Positions 35,930 to 47,882 of a stretch of 64,000 nt of DNA are shown here, piece after piece. Source of the DNA: Conchocele bisecta (taxonomy: Eukaryota > Mollusca > Bivalvia > Lucinida > Thyasiridae); assembly GCA_029237695.1 (NCBI GenBank), contig CM055274.1, positions 20,635,505 to 20,699,504 on the forward strand. The letters run 5' to 3'. The notes beneath the pieces were generated by a model that made no database searches, was not told the origin of the DNA, and saw only the letters and a program-made list of their open reading frames with translations. The translations under genes and the position numbers were made by a program. The stretch's first letter is position 1. Each line of letters begins with the position of its first letter.

Positions 35930-38060
35930 CGTCTCGGCACAAGGTCTAGAACACACTCTTCCAATACTTCGGCACAAGGTCTAGAACACACTCATCCAAC
36001 GTTTCCGAACAAGGTGTAGAACCCACTCTTCCAATGTTTCGGCACAAGTTCTAGAACCCACTCTTCCAATGGTTCAAGCACAAGGTCTAGTACCCACACT
36101 TCCAATGTTTCGGCGCAAAGGCGAGAACCCACTCTTCCAATGTTTCGGCACAAGGTCTAGAACCCACTCTACCAATGTTTCGGCACAAGGTCTAGAACCC
36201 AATCTTCCAATGTTTCGGCACAAGGCCTGGAACCGACACTTCCAATGTTTCGGCGCAAAGGCGAGAACCCACTCTTCCAATGTTTCGGCACAAGGTCTAG
36301 AACCCACTCTTCCAAGGTTTCGGCACAAAGGCGAGAACCCACTCTTACAATGTTCGGAACAAGGTCGATAACCCACACTTCTGATGTTTCGGCACAAGGT
36401 CGAGAACCAACTCTTCCAACGTTTCCGCACAAGGTCTAGAACCCACTCTTCCACTGTTTCGGCACAAGTTCTAGAACCCACTCTGCCAATGTTTCGGCGC
36501 AAGGTCTACAACCCACTCTTCCAAGGCTTCGGCACAATGTCATAAGGTCTAGAACACACTCTTCCAATGCTTCGGCACAAGATCTAGAACCAACTCTTCA
36601 AATGTTACCGCACAAGGTATAGAACCAACTCTTCCAATGTTTCGGCACAAGGTCTAGAACCCACTATTCCAATGGTTCGGCACACTGTCTAGATCCCACA
36701 CTTCCAATGTTTCGGCGCAAAGGCGAGAACCCACTCTTCCAATGTTTCGGCACTAGGTCTAGAACCCACTCTTCCAATGTTTCGGCACAAGGTCTAGAAC
36801 CCACTCTTCCAACGATTCGGCACAATGTCAAAAGGTTTAGAGCCCACTCTTCCGATGTTTCGGCACAAGGTCTAGAACCAACTCTTGCAATGTTTCGGTA
36901 CAAGGTCTAGAACCCACTCTTCCAATGTTTCGGCACAATGTCGAGAACCCACTCTTCCAACGTTTCGGCACAAGGCCTGGAACCCACTCTTCCAATGTTT
37001 CTGCACAAGGTAAATAACCCACTCTTCCAATGTTTTTGCACAAAGTCTATAACCCACTCTTCCAATATTTCGGCACAATGTCGAGAACCCACTCTTCCAA
37101 CACTTCGGCACAATGTATCAAGGTCTAGAACACGACTCTTCCGATGTTTCGACACAAGGTCTATACTCCACTCTTCCAATGTTTTGAATCAAGGTCTAGA
37201 ACCCACTCTTCCAATGTTTCGGCACAACGTTTATAATCCACTGTTCCAATATTTCGGCACAATGTTGAGAACCCACTCTTCCAATGTTTCGGCACAATGT
37301 CTAAATCCCACTCTTCCTACGTTTCGGCAAAAGGTATATAACCCACTCTTCCAATGTTTCGGCCAAAGGTCTAAAACCCACTTTTCCAATGTTTCGGCAA
37401 AAGGTCTAGAACCCACTCTTCCAATGTTTCGGCACAAGGTCTATAACCCACTCTTCCAATGTTTCGGCACAAGGCCTGGAGCCCACTCCTCCAATGTTTC
37501 AGCACATGGTCTAGAACCCAAGTTTCGGCACAAGACCTGGAACCCCTCTTCCAATGTTTCGGCACAAGGTCTAGAACCCACTCTTCCAATGTTTCTGCAC
37601 AATGTCTAGAACCCACTCTTCCAACGTTTCGGCACACTGTCTAGAACCCACTATTCCAATGCTATGCAACAATGTCGAGAACCCACTCTTCCAACACTTC
37701 GGCACAATGTCCAATTTTCCGATGTTTCGGCACAATGTCTAGATTCAACTCTTCCAATGTTAGGGCATAAGGTCTAGAACCCACTCTTCCAACGTTTCGT
37801 TCGGCACAAGGTCTACAACCCACTCTTCCAATGTTTCGGTACAAGGTCTAGAACCCACTCTTCCGTTGTTTCGGTACACGGTCTAGAATACACTCTTCCA
37901 ATGTTTCGGCACAAGGTCTAGAACCCAGTCTTCCAACACTTCGGCAATAGGTCTAGATCTAGAACTCACTCTTCCAACGTTTCGGCACAAGGTCTAGAAC
38001 CCACTTTTCCAATGTTTCGGCACAAGGTCTAGAACCCACTCTTCCAACGCTTCAGCACAG
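35930..38060 (+). repeat. 35-bp satellite, about 60 copies
   Basis: Unit CCAATGTTTCGGCACAAGGT plus CTAGAACCCACTCTT, 35 bp. Copies carry scattered substitutions, and some short spacers or 8-30 bp indels. At the right end one unit is inverted (38,061-38,095, CTTGTGCCGAAATGTTGGAA). The many ORFs on both strands are translations of the repeat; 35 is not a multiple of three, so each frame reads the unit in turn. Sits in the RPTP intron directly after exon 5. Confidence 0.96.
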
Positions 38061-38147
38061 TGCCTTGTGCCGAAATGTTGGAAGAGTGGGTTCTTTGTTA
38101 CAGAAGTATTGTTTAACATATCGTTTATAATAATATAATATAATCAT

Positions 38148-38382
38148 TTATTTTTCCCAAAATGCATTATTTCATATAGAACTAACCACTGCATATATTT
38201 GATGATTAAAAGTATGCAGAATTATTATACTCAATTTATTACATTATCACAGCCAAAATGGCTGTGATAATGTAATAAATTCAGTATAATAAAAATTATA
38301 CATTTATCCTATAATTGAAAATTTCTCCCTCAAAGTATACTTTGATAGATAAGTATACTTTGCAATGTTGGTGAAATAGGCT
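38148..38382. repeat. foldback family E, copy 1
   Basis: Core hairpin AATTTATTACATTATCACAG CC|AAAAT|GG plus its complement near 38,230-38,282, with outer parts TTCTCCCTCAAAGTATAC and AAAATGCATTATTTC. The same element is at 41,551-41,826 in reverse orientation. Confidence 0.88.
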
Positions 38383-39082
38383 ACATGTACTGACTGATAA
38401 CATAATGTCGTATATTGCTTTTACTAGATATAGGAATGATTAGCCGGGTTACAACGAAATGACAACTGACGGTTCATTGGTTGAACGGCGTCACATTACA
38501 TTATCGAATTACCTCAGTGTACTCACGCAATGTATAATATACATAGTATGTGACTGTGATTCGAGGAATGAGGCGTATGGGGTTTGTGACCAGTATATCT
38601 CCGGATCAAATAGCCCACACATGAAGCCGAATAACACTATACAGTGATTGTTAGACGCATGACCGGTGTGATAACGATATATATTGCTTGTTAGCAGTAT
38701 GACGGGTGTTTCATTGCTGGCATGGCGAAGAGTGTAGATCTTGATCAGACTGTGCGAATGCACAAGCTGATCTGGATATACACTGGTCGCAAAACCCATA
38801 AGCCCAATGTCTCCATTCACAGGAACATAATAAGTTTGTGTTATTTTCAACGAAACCGTGTTATATTTGATCATGCTAATGCATAAAATGTTACCTGATG
38901 AATATAATACCATGTTATTGTATTTTGATATGAAAATTGTCCGGCTCGGCTAGGTTTGGAAACGGTAGGAATTCCTATAGGAACCTTGTAATTCCTACAC
39001 GTTTCCTATCCTTTTTAGCTCGACTATTCGAAGAATAGTTAGAGCTTATGTAGTCACTCCGGCGTCGGCGTCACCGTCACGC
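38383..39082. other. intron sequence, no gene seen
   Basis: Nothing supported. Inverted blocks near 38,580 and 38,790 (GGTTTGTGACCAGTATAT, ATATACACTGGTCGCAAAAC) suggest another foldback. Confidence 0.5.
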
Positions 39083-39945
39083 CTTGGTTAAGGTTTTTAG
39101 TCCAGCTTGTATATGGAATACTACTGGCCCTACACCCACCATTCTTGGACAACTTCATCTCCTAGTGATGTACATCAATAACTCCTGATCTATATTCGAC
39201 CTTGACCTACATTTCCTTTTGAATTACTTAGTTAATTCCCCTTGGTTAAGGCTTTTAGTCAACCTTTGATTAAGGTTTTTAGTCAAGCTTGTACATGGAA
39301 TACTATTGTGCATACATACACCATACTGGGACAACCTTTTCTCATAGGGATATACGTCAATAACCCCTGATCTATATTTGACCTTGACCTACATTTCCTC
39401 TTGAATTACTTACTTAATTCCCCTTGGTTAAGGTTTTTAGTCAAGCTTGTATATGGAATACTACTGGCTCTACACCCACCATACTTGGACAACTTCATCA
39501 CCTAGTGATGTACATCAACAACCCCGATCTATATTTGACCTTGACCTACATTTCCTCTTGAATTACTTAGTTAATTCCCCTTGGTTAAGGTTTGTATTCA
39601 ACCATGGTTAAGGTTTTTAGTCAAGCTTGTACATGGAATACTATTGTGCATACCGACACCATACTGGGACAACCTTTTCTCATAGGGATATACATCAATA
39701 ATCCATGATCTATATTTGACCTTAACCTACATTTCCTCTTGAATTACTTAATTAATTCCCCTTGGTTAAGGTGTTTAGTCAAGCTTGTATATGGAATACT
39801 ACTGGCCCTACACCCACCATACTTGGACAATGTGATGTACATCAATAACCCCTGACCTATATCTGACATTGATCTACATTTAACCTTGAATTACTTACTT
39901 AATTTCCCTTGGTTAAGATTTTTAGTCAACCTTTGTTAAGGTTTG
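39083..39945 (+). repeat. tandem repeat, alternating about 180/155 bp units
   Basis: Five diverged copies. CTTGGTTAAGGTTTTTAGTC and GACCTTGACCTACATTTCCT recur at intervals of roughly 180, 155, 182 and 150 bp, a two-unit higher-order pattern (ACTACTGGCCCTACACCC type and ACTATTGTGCATAC type). Confidence 0.88.
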
Positions 39946-40997
39946 TATGCAGGCCACGGCCACCGTGTTTGTCAAGCAATGTGTACATCGACAACCCTCG
40001 TAGTCGAGCTATGCTGTTCTCCTACAGTTCTTGTCTTATTGTATATGAGCCGTGACATAGGAAAACCGGGCTTAATGACAAAATTTTCAGTTTTTACTTG
40101 TTTGTGTATTCTGAATTGTACATCTTTTAAAAGCCATATGCCGCAAACATTATCAATGTATCCCAATTATTTTTCATTTTAGAAGTATTTTTTGATGACT
40201 CGTGGTAAAAACGTATATGACGTTTTAGATCAATGACGTCAAAATTATGACATTTTTATCAACGGCGTATACGAGGGGTGTTCAGAAAATACCCGGACAA
40301 GTCCTATAGTTTTGTCATCTTTTATCTCATTTCAACACAATTTGAATATCTCGTAGCCGGGCCAATTGTCTCCCATTAAGCAAAGATAAAGTATGAAAAT
40401 AATGTTTATAGCTCGTGTTGCAGTTGCTAAAGTAACGTTTTGGATTGCGGCTCAAGTAAAGTAATCATGTACAGTGTACTAGAGTAGGAAAAAGTATCAC
40501 ATGTGAATACATGAAACGTGACAGAACCGCCGCTGAGGATCACATGAATGCATCTGTTGTAAGAAGTTGTTCAAACGTTAGCAATCCGTTTGTTGTATGT
40601 GACCATTTCATCACGTGGCTGTGCTATGCATGTGGCCGATTGACTGGATACATGTGGCATATGGAAAGTGTCACCAGCGCAAGTGCTGATCGAATATAAC
40701 ACTACTTTAGCCTGATATCGAACTATATGTCTTGTTAGAAGAATGATGGAATTGATGGAATGGCGAATGATTTCGGGACAATGATTTTGATATGGGATTT
40801 GCGACCGGTATAGATCCGCACAGTCTGATCAGGATCTGCCACTGTAAGCCATTCCATCAATGAAACACCCGCCATGTTGTTTAAAAGCGATACAGATCAT
40901 TATCACCGGTAACAAATCCCATAAGCCCCATTTCTCCATACACAGGCACATATATACAAACTATGCTCACTGGAAACACACTATACCCGTATCGCAG
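39946..40997. other. intron sequence
   Basis: AGGGGTGTTCAGAAAATACC near 40,275 resembles a transposon end, but no partner was found. No gene. Confidence 0.45.
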
Positions 40998-41152
40998 GTG
41001 GACACGGGTTCGAGCCGTCAGGTAATACAGTACCACTATACAGCGTGGCCTGACAAGGACGTGCCCGATACTCCCGTATCACTTGTCCAGTTCTGGACGA
41101 AGGTGAAACACAGCAAACATGCCGACCGGACGCCATGGCTCGTACACTGCAG
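40998..41152 (+). CDS. RPTP catalytic domain exon 6 (WPD loop to catalytic Cys)
   Basis: Acceptor ATCGCAG| and donor CTGCAG|GTATAT. Reads RQVIQYHYTAWPDKDVPDTP then VSLVQFWTKVKHSK and TPWLVHC. TAWPD-GVP is the WPD loop with the general-acid aspartate, and VHC ends with the catalytic cysteine. The exon stops two bases into the next codon (AG, presumably Ser), so the rest of the HC(X)5R loop must lie on another exon. This one exon therefore carries both the acid and the nucleophile of the dephosphorylation reaction. Confidence 0.95.
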
Positions 41153-41550
41153 GTATATAGCCGTGCTTTCGTTTGAGCCGAGAAAAAAAAACATGTGGTG
41201 CTGGCAACGGTCCAGATAAAAAAATAGATAGAGATGGTCGACTTTTTTTTGTAATGTTATTAGACAGCTGTATGTGCTAATATGGTGGAATAGGTTCACT
41301 ATTTGTTAATTATGGTTGTTTTTACTGCTGCAGGCACACGGAAGACAAGCGCCTAAAGTACGCAAAGGACACCTTATGCAACGAAGAATAGAGTATTAAC
41401 TGTTTTTCTTTTCTTTATACAGCCAAAAAAGTTTAGAATCATATTCATATGTAGGGTCGGGTTGCCCGCACCACAATACCTGTTTAGACCTTGTGTTCCC
41501 ATTGCAGACCTGTAGCCTATTTAATTAAACTTGCAAAGAATACTTATCTT
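41153..41550. other. intron sequence after the catalytic-Cys exon
   Basis: The exon encoding the rest of the P-loop (AGVGRTG in the family) is not found here or in the next 5 kb. A segment after an AG at 41,331-41,333 opens with HTEDKRLKYAKDTL, but this is not a PTP sequence. Confidence 0.5.
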
Positions 41551-41826
41551 GCTACAAAGTATACTTTGAGGGAGACATTTTCGATTTCAGGATAAATTTA
41601 TTAATTTGTATTATGCTGAATTTATTACATTATCACAGCCATTTTGGCTGTGATAATGTGATAAATTCAGTATAATAATTCTGCATACTTTTAATCGTAA
41701 TCGTCAAATATATGCAGTCATTAGTTCTAGATGAAATAATGCATTTCGGGAAAAATAAATGATTACTCCCTCGAAGTATACTTAGCTAGATAAGTATGCT
41801 TAGCAATTTTGGTGAAATCGGCCACA
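41551..41826. repeat. foldback family E, copy 2
   Basis: Reverse of 38,148-38,382 with the same 22-bp hairpin arms (ATTTATTACATTATCACAGCC) near 41,620-41,670, and AAGTATACTT blocks at both ends. Confidence 0.88.
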
Positions 41827-42249
41827 TAAGTGAACGGTGTTCAAACGTGGTCCAAACGCGCGTTTTTTTGTATCAATCAATCAAATCCCTGTATTGTCGT
41901 TTACATAAGTTTGTAAACGTGTTTTTACCGTTGTTTACCAAGTTCAAAACGTGTTCTTGTTTTAGTATGCAATCAAAATGCCGTGTTTTCATGGCGTAGC
42001 GTTTTTGGAGACTATTTGCATGCGCAATGAATCCAAAACAAAACTCGGAGTGTCCTGAAACTCTGCGCATGCGCAGAAAGCATAAAACGAGGAAACGCAC
42101 CAACAAATGATTTTCTGGCCAGATTTGACACAGACCAAAATGTCATGTGAAGAATCGGAACAAAAGCTCATGCGCTACGGTAGTGCTCAGGTGAATAGCG
42201 TTATACTAATGAGACATGCCATGTGATTTTGTACCTTCATGAAATACGT
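41827..42249. other. non-coding host sequence
   Basis: Nothing supported; it contains short CGTGTTTT- and GCGCATGCG-type motifs. Confidence 0.4.
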
Positions 42250-42425
42250 TTACAAAATTTACAATATTTTCCGTAAATGGCGTCAAAAGTTGACAAAATG
42301 TTCAGAGTACATGCGGAGTTAAATTAAATTCCGCATGTACTCTGAAAATTGTGTCAACTTTTGCCTTTATTTATGAAAAATATTGTAACTTTTGTAAACA
42401 TATTTATTGAAATTACGCAGTCCGG
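42250..42425. repeat. palindromic foldback, family F
   Basis: AATATTTTCCGTAAATGGCG ... GAGTACATGCGGAGTT|AAATTAAATTCCGCATGTAC and back. Parts of the arm also occur at 10,225-10,285 and 43,340-43,565. Confidence 0.8.
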
Positions 42426-42837
42426 AGGTACATAATCACAGGCTAGTGACGTTTAGTTGCGTGCTCGAAAGGGAAGATACATACAAATTATGTTTAAGGA
42501 ACATTACGATACGCTATTTGGAATTAATAAATCAGTGAACTGCTTTCGGCAAGGGAAATAATCAATATACACAACTATCACGCGAACTATTTTCCTACGA
42601 GCCAAGCGGATTGTTCTGTTTATTAGTATATATAGTTTTGATCTATCTCCTGTGATATATAATGATACATTACTTTGTTATGTTATGGGTACTAATACAT
42701 GTTGATTCAATAGCGTATCGCTGTAACGGTATCGTTGTAGATGAAGTTGCAAATAATTGAATAATTATTACGTTCAAATCGTTGCGTAATACTGATAGCA
42801 CGTTTGTACAAATGTAACCGTCGTAAATGGTGCAATA

Positions 42838-42914
42838 GTCGTGAGGTTAAGGTCGCCGACTTCTATGATTTAATTACCGATTCCCGAAAGGGTCGGTGGT
42901 TCAAACCTGGACTT
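42838..42914 (+). ncRNA. tRNA-like segment (SINE-type, class II tRNA-derived)
   Basis: A-box-like TGAGGTTAAGG, a long variable-arm-like hairpin (TCCCGAAAGGG) and a B-box GGTTCAAACC followed by ACTTGG, about 75 bp in all. Resembles tRNA-Ser/Leu, but the T stem and acceptor stem do not pair properly, so it is not a functional tRNA. Best explained as a SINE head or tRNA pseudogene. A T-run follows (TTCTTTTTTCTCC). Confidence 0.6.
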
Positions 42915-43339
42915 GGTATATATTCTTTTTTCTCCATCGTATATTATTTTTGTGATTTTAATATTTTCACAGTTTTATGATTTTAATAAAAATAGCTGTA
43001 AATTGATAGAAACTTACCAACTATGAAAGTGTCCGTCTTTAAATAATATATACACAGACAGTTTGTTACTGCTTTTTTAAGTTTGAGGTACTGTCTATAC
43101 CATATAATTTTTTACTGTCACAAAATCTATTTTTTTTTCTGTCACAATTAATTAATTTTCGGACAGCAAACATTTTTTTATGAATTTGAAATAATTATTG
43201 TCCTCCATCTGATCATAACACTGTTCGGACTGCGCCTGTGGCTACCACGACCAGAATTCACTGGCCGCAAACACAGTAGCCTTCGGCGTCTATTTATTAA
43301 ATTTATAGTTTTTATTTTATTTAATTCCGCGTGAGCGCT

Positions 43340-43575
43340 GAATTTTATGTCAACAACATTTACGGAAAATATTGGTGGTTTTCTAAACGAATATCGGAGA
43401 AATGCGGCCATATACTTTGTGTCAATTTTCAACACCATTTACGGAAAATATTACTGACTTTTTAAAAATAATATCTGCAAAACTAAATACAGTGATACAT
43501 TTTTTGTCAACTTTTCAACACCATTTACGGAAAATATTACCGATTTTCTAAAAACAATATCGGCGAAGGTGTACT
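43340..43575. repeat. repeat family F, three tandem units
   Basis: CAACACCATTTACGGAAAAT recurs near 43,351, 43,429 and 43,519, each followed by a version of ATTACCGATTTTCTAAAAAC AATATCGG. Related to 42,250-42,425. Confidence 0.75.
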
Positions 43576-45430
43576 GAACTACTTTTTGTTTTAAAATAAC
43601 CAGCCCTCTTATAGATCTGTGTATAATCGAGAGAATATCGTTAATTGTCATGTTGTCTCCGACAGTGAGGTGTGCGGCACACATCAAAACGACACGTCGA
43701 TTTCAAAACATTGCCTAAGGGTCAACATTTACAGCTGTGTGTTGTCATCAGATCAACACCTCATCACACGACTGCGCGTTATCGATTTTTTTTCCACAAA
43801 AAGCGACGTGTATTTATAATTAGATCTGTGTAATGTGTCGGGTGTAGCCAATGACCATACATAAATTAGTAATTAGTCACATATGTAGCCTATATTAAAA
43901 TATAATTGATTTCTTTAAATTACGTCCGCAAGTTGACAGATATTTCAGAGCAGACGTCATCGTAATTTGCCGTTATTTATTTCCAAAATCAGCCATATAT
44001 TCTGTAAATGACGTTGAAAGTTGACAATAAATTAAGACCAGATCAGTACGTTAAATCGCCATCGACGACAACTGACGATCCGATGAGAGAGTAATACCGT
44101 TTACGCGTATCCAATGTTAAATATACATCGTTATTTTTGTTATGATTTTCGTAGTTTTTACCGAGAAATTGAAACCTTTTCCAATTATTGGGGTACATAA
44201 TATCATGATTAGCACACCGTTTCACTAAGCGGGGACTACTCAGGAAATGGGATCGCGCGGTATATTGTTTACACTGGATTAATGGCGGCCCCCATGAGGT
44301 CTCGGGTAAATCTTATTTTTCAATAATACGTCTGGTTTCTTCCTTTTAGTGATGACCATGTTCTAGCCGTTAACACTTATTTAGCAGCATTACTTATGTA
44401 GTTAGTCTAAACATTCTGCAGAGAAATTTGAATTTGACGGAATCGAGCGTTGTTTAAACTTAGTCCGGTTCATATGCACAGGTCAAAATATGAACTGAAA
44501 ATGGCGCTTTGTGTGACAGAAATCAGTACGCGGACGAATAAAAAAAATATTTTGTAATAAATATCACATATAGCGAAACAGCGGGTAGCATCTACTGTTT
44601 TAATAATATGCATAAATATTGTAAGTAATGTTTAATAGTGATATACTTATGAAAAATATACGATAATATGGTTTATACTCCAGTACTATGTGCTAAGGCT
44701 GTGTGATTTGCCTCAATATAAGCTGGATTAATTAATACTTATATTCATGCGCTTCATGAGAACATCAATACATTTAAAATATACAAATATTAATTAAAGG
44801 AGTACCGATATGATATATTTTAATAATATAAATATTGAAAATACACATTACAATCGCTTACAACATAATTTATTGATCGAAAATAGTCACTGCATCGTGA
44901 CCTATTTGACCGCATTACCTATTGCGCGGGCACCTCACTACACCCCCTGTTTACATAGGTAACTGGGGTGTAGTGGGGTACGCTCGCTAATACAATGTTT
45001 GCGTAATGAATAAAACCATGAGCTATTGCCTTTACTGTAGTATGTAAAATATTTGGTCTGTTTAAAGTCCAACAGTCAACGCAACAGACCATGGTTTTAT
45101 TACCGGGTACATATATTTACACTGCATGTTCTGATGTAAACAACAAAATTCGGCGTTAAAATAAGGAATGTTATTGTTTACGTCATTTCGTCGCAATTCA
45201 TAGCAGTGCCGGTCAAAAGCGTGACGTTATTGACAACGACGATGAAAGTCACGTATTTTATTGTCGTCAAACAAACTTTAAAGAATCAACAACGTCGTGC
45301 GACGTCACGTGTGGGTCATGTAGTGTACTGGGATATAAACACAATACGTTGAATAGGCGTTTATGAAAGTAAGTACAGTGTAAATATTAATCATTAACAT
45401 AAATGTAACCATTGTTGGTATGATAGTAGT
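43576..45430. other. non-coding host sequence
   Basis: No gene. Holds a palindromic motif near 44,935-44,975 (CTACACCCC...GGGGTGTAG). Confidence 0.5.
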
Positions 45431-45917
45431 AAAGGTACATGCCCACTCAGTAGGCATAAACTGTTCTTTATCGCAATTCAATACGTGTATAATTGTGTTA
45501 CTATTCAACCAGCTCTAAAACATACGAGTGCCCGCTATACAGATATAATCATTAAGTAATATTTATTTTACTGATAGTGAATCGAAGTGGTATCAGGCTA
45601 TTTTCATATGCAAATGAGGAATATTTTTTAATTCATAGTATTTATACTAAGTATATGCGTCACCTGAAAAAATAATATTTTCGACAGATTATAAAGTATG
45701 ATCATTGCACATCATTGCATTGTCCGTTAACATTTTAAAGAAACACGGTTATCCGCACTGATATCAGTGTGGATATTTTCGTCTCATATAAAATGTATAA
45801 TAATGCCAATCAATATGTGGGTAATGGTTAATGAATGTGTATTTTGCCAGAAAATGTCCTAGATGATGTATCTGATATAGAGAACAATGTGTGCCTACTG
45901 AGTGGGCATGTACCTTT
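45431..45917. repeat. inverted-repeat element, 27-bp ends
   Basis: AAAGGTACATGCCCACTCAG (45,432) pairs with CTGAGTGGGCATGTACCTTT (to 45,917) plus seven further bases each side (TAGGCA / TGCCTA). About 430 bp lie between with no ORF. Looks like a non-autonomous DNA transposon. Confidence 0.8.
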
Positions 45918-46226
45918 AAGAGGATATCTGCCTAACGTAAAATTAAAAGCAACGCCTAAGTGCTAAATTTGGATAGCCAAATGACTTATCACGTGTCACA
46001 ATTGAACAACTCGGACGTAGACCCTGTAGTAGTAGTAATGGAGTCAAAATGATACCACTTACCGTGATATCATTTATAACCCTCTATAATACCCCCACCA
46101 CCCCCGAGAAATCAAAAATTGGTTAACGAGGAAAATTGTCTTCCGACAGCAAATTTATGAATTTTTGGAGAAAATAATTTTTAGAAAAAGTTGGTGGTGG
46201 TATTGTAGTCCCAATTATATGGGTAA
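45918..46226. other. possible left border zone of the Polinton-like element
   Basis: AT-rich, with TACCCCCACCACCCCCG near 46,090 and GGTGGTGGTATTGTAG near 46,193, which are partly inverted to each other. A terminal repeat could lie here, but the partner end is outside the window. Confidence 0.3.
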
Positions 46227-46703
46227 TTGACTTTTGAAAAAATATATTGGTGCCATAAATACATCATGTTTTTTTCACGTCCAATTGAACAGATACATTT
46301 CATGGGTTATAATAAAATATTATTAGAGAAAATGGATAATACAATACAATTGGAATTGAAAGCTTTTAATGCCTGTGTTGAAGAAGTTTACGAAGAATAC
46401 GGGGGTTATGATCCTATATATAAATTCTATAAAATGAAAACACTAGGCGATATCGAATACATGAAATATCAGCGTAATTTATTACGCTCCGATAAAAACG
46501 TTTCATTTACAATATTATACCGACAATTATGCGAACTATACAAGAGGCAAATACAAACATTAAGACGGATAATGCGTATCGGATATGAAACTAGGGTGTA
46601 TTATATAAAATTGTTAAAACCCAATGATTCGTTTACGAATACACGTTTATACGATATCGCTTATAAAGATATTGAAAAATTATTATTGAACAGAACTAAT
46701 TAA
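46227..46703 (+). CDS. hypothetical protein, possibly of the Polinton-like element
   Basis: 158 codons open, first ATG at 46,266, better candidate ATG at 46,332. Lysine-, tyrosine- and isoleucine-rich and helical, with no recognised domain. The AT-rich codon use resembles the polymerase gene of the element more than host introns, where open frames this long are rare. It lies 0.7 kb left of the first gene I can assign to the element. Could also be a chance ORF. Confidence 0.4.
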   Translation: MTFEKIYWCHKYIMFFSRPIEQIHFMGYNKILLEKMDNTIQLELKAFNACVEEVYEEYGGYDPIYKFYKMKTLGDIEYMKYQRNLLRSDKNVSFTILYRQLCELYKRQIQTLRRIMRIGYETRVYYIKLLKPNDSFTNTRLYDIAYKDIEKLLLNRTN

Positions 46704-47135
46704 TTTATGTTGTAATCACAACACCAAGCAGACGACAATGTTCCAATTACACGTGTTATGAAAATGAAAATTAGGTGTCCCAACTTACACGTATATTAAG
46801 TGTCCATTTTATAGAGAGATTTACACGATTACGTCTTCCGGGATGGAAAATAAACATACTGTAATATATACTACACACGAGGGTGTGTATTACAGCGACA
46901 ACCCGCTATCGATATTCCGGAAGTATTGCACAACACGGTTTTAGCTTAATATATGTAAAATTAACAACAATAATTTGTCTTGGGAGACGCCCCTTGATAA
47001 AAATGAGCGCTCAGTGCACCCGTGCTGACACTTCCAAGGTTGCCTATACTTTCGATACTGGTTCCTAGATCAGCAGAGAGATGGGGATGTGCAGTACGGG
47101 TAGCTACACCTCGCTAAGCCAAACAGAAAAATAAT

Positions 47136-47186
47136 GAATGAATGAATGAATGAATGAATGAATGAATGAATGAATGAATGAATGAA
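47136..47186. repeat. (AATG)n microsatellite
   Basis: About 13 units, nearly perfect, then AATGAATAAATGAATGAG. Confidence 0.95.
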
Positions 47187-47197
47187 TAAATGAATGA

Positions 47198-47286
47198 GAG
47201 TGGCTTAGTGGGGTGGACCCAGAAGGGTAATGCTGGCGCGGGTTCGAGCCTCGGTGAGACCTAAAACATTTTTTTTTTTTTTTTTA
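47198..47286 (+). ncRNA. tRNA-derived SINE-like segment
   Basis: A box TGGCTTAGTGG, B box GGTTCGAGCC 40 bp on (47,241-47,250), and a long T-run at 47,269 that would end Pol III transcription. Acceptor arms do not pair, so not a tRNA gene. The microsatellite just before is consistent with a SINE/microsatellite boundary. Confidence 0.65.
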
Positions 47287-47397
47287 AAATGTTAATAATT
47301 TTCCTAAAATTAATTAATAAATTGTTTACTGCACCAATATAATTAATTTTATAATTAATTTAAAGAAAATTATAAAATTAATTGTTTAATAAAAATA

Positions 47398-47836
47398 TTA
47401 ATTTCTTCCGACTTTATCTCCAATTTTTTCCCTAAATTTATCCCAATCAGTACTCTCAATCTTGGGCATGGTGGCGCGCGCTTTGATTCTAATATCATTT
47501 TTTTAATTTTTCATATCTCCCCATTTCTTCCATTACGGATTCAAACTCTAAATTTGATATTTTCTTATCGGTCAACACTTTGGACACTATAACGTCGATG
47601 CCATTTTTCTTCGACCTGGCGAGAACAGATATTCTATCATGTTTTCTACATTTTTTTTCGAGTTTTCCACCCGACGCCCTAATTACCATACACAACAACC
47701 CAGAAACGGCCGACACCGCACATAAAATCCCCGCTACATGAACCGTTATAATGGTGGATATAGTTGCAGCTGTCCCCGCCCCACACAACACAGAAACACT
47801 CGCCAGAGCCGTGTTAGATGCTTCAGCCATGTTCAC
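47398..47836 (-). pseudogene. small membrane protein of the element, frameshifted
   Basis: Minus-strand ATG at 47,836 (or 47,830). An Ala/Gly/Val-rich N-terminal half with a hydrophobic segment (TISTIITVHVAGILCAVSAV, then SGLLCMV), then a basic, charged part (KKCRKHDRISVLARSKKNG ... ISNLEFESVMEEMGRYEKLK). The frame breaks at a T7 run (47,498-47,504). The continuation KIESTDWDKFREKIG lies in another frame and stops at 47,398. One membrane anchor and a helical cytoplasmic tail. Function unknown; being the first gene of the element on the left and near the fibre gene suggests a virion or membrane role (inference). Confidence 0.6.
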
Positions 47837-47882
47837 CGCGCGCCTATATTTTTTAGCTTTTCTTTTTCTATTTGTATATTCT

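Noticed and set aside
36074..37844. Many repeated ORFs of 60-220 codons on both strands with CRNIGRVGSRPCAETLEEW-like text
   Set aside because: Translations of the 35-bp satellite. The unit is not a multiple of three, so every frame is open by chance; no start context or non-repeat part.
35930..38095. Possible CRISPR array
   Set aside because: The units are directly adjacent with no spacers, and the context is a eukaryotic intron.
41331..41391. Exon HTEDKRLKYAKDTL as the continuation after the catalytic cysteine
   Set aside because: Phase allows it, but the sequence lacks the GxGRTG loop and ends in a stop after about 20 codons.
42838..42914. Functional tRNA-Ser or tRNA-Leu gene
   Set aside because: A and B boxes and a long variable arm are present, but T-stem and acceptor-stem pairing fail.
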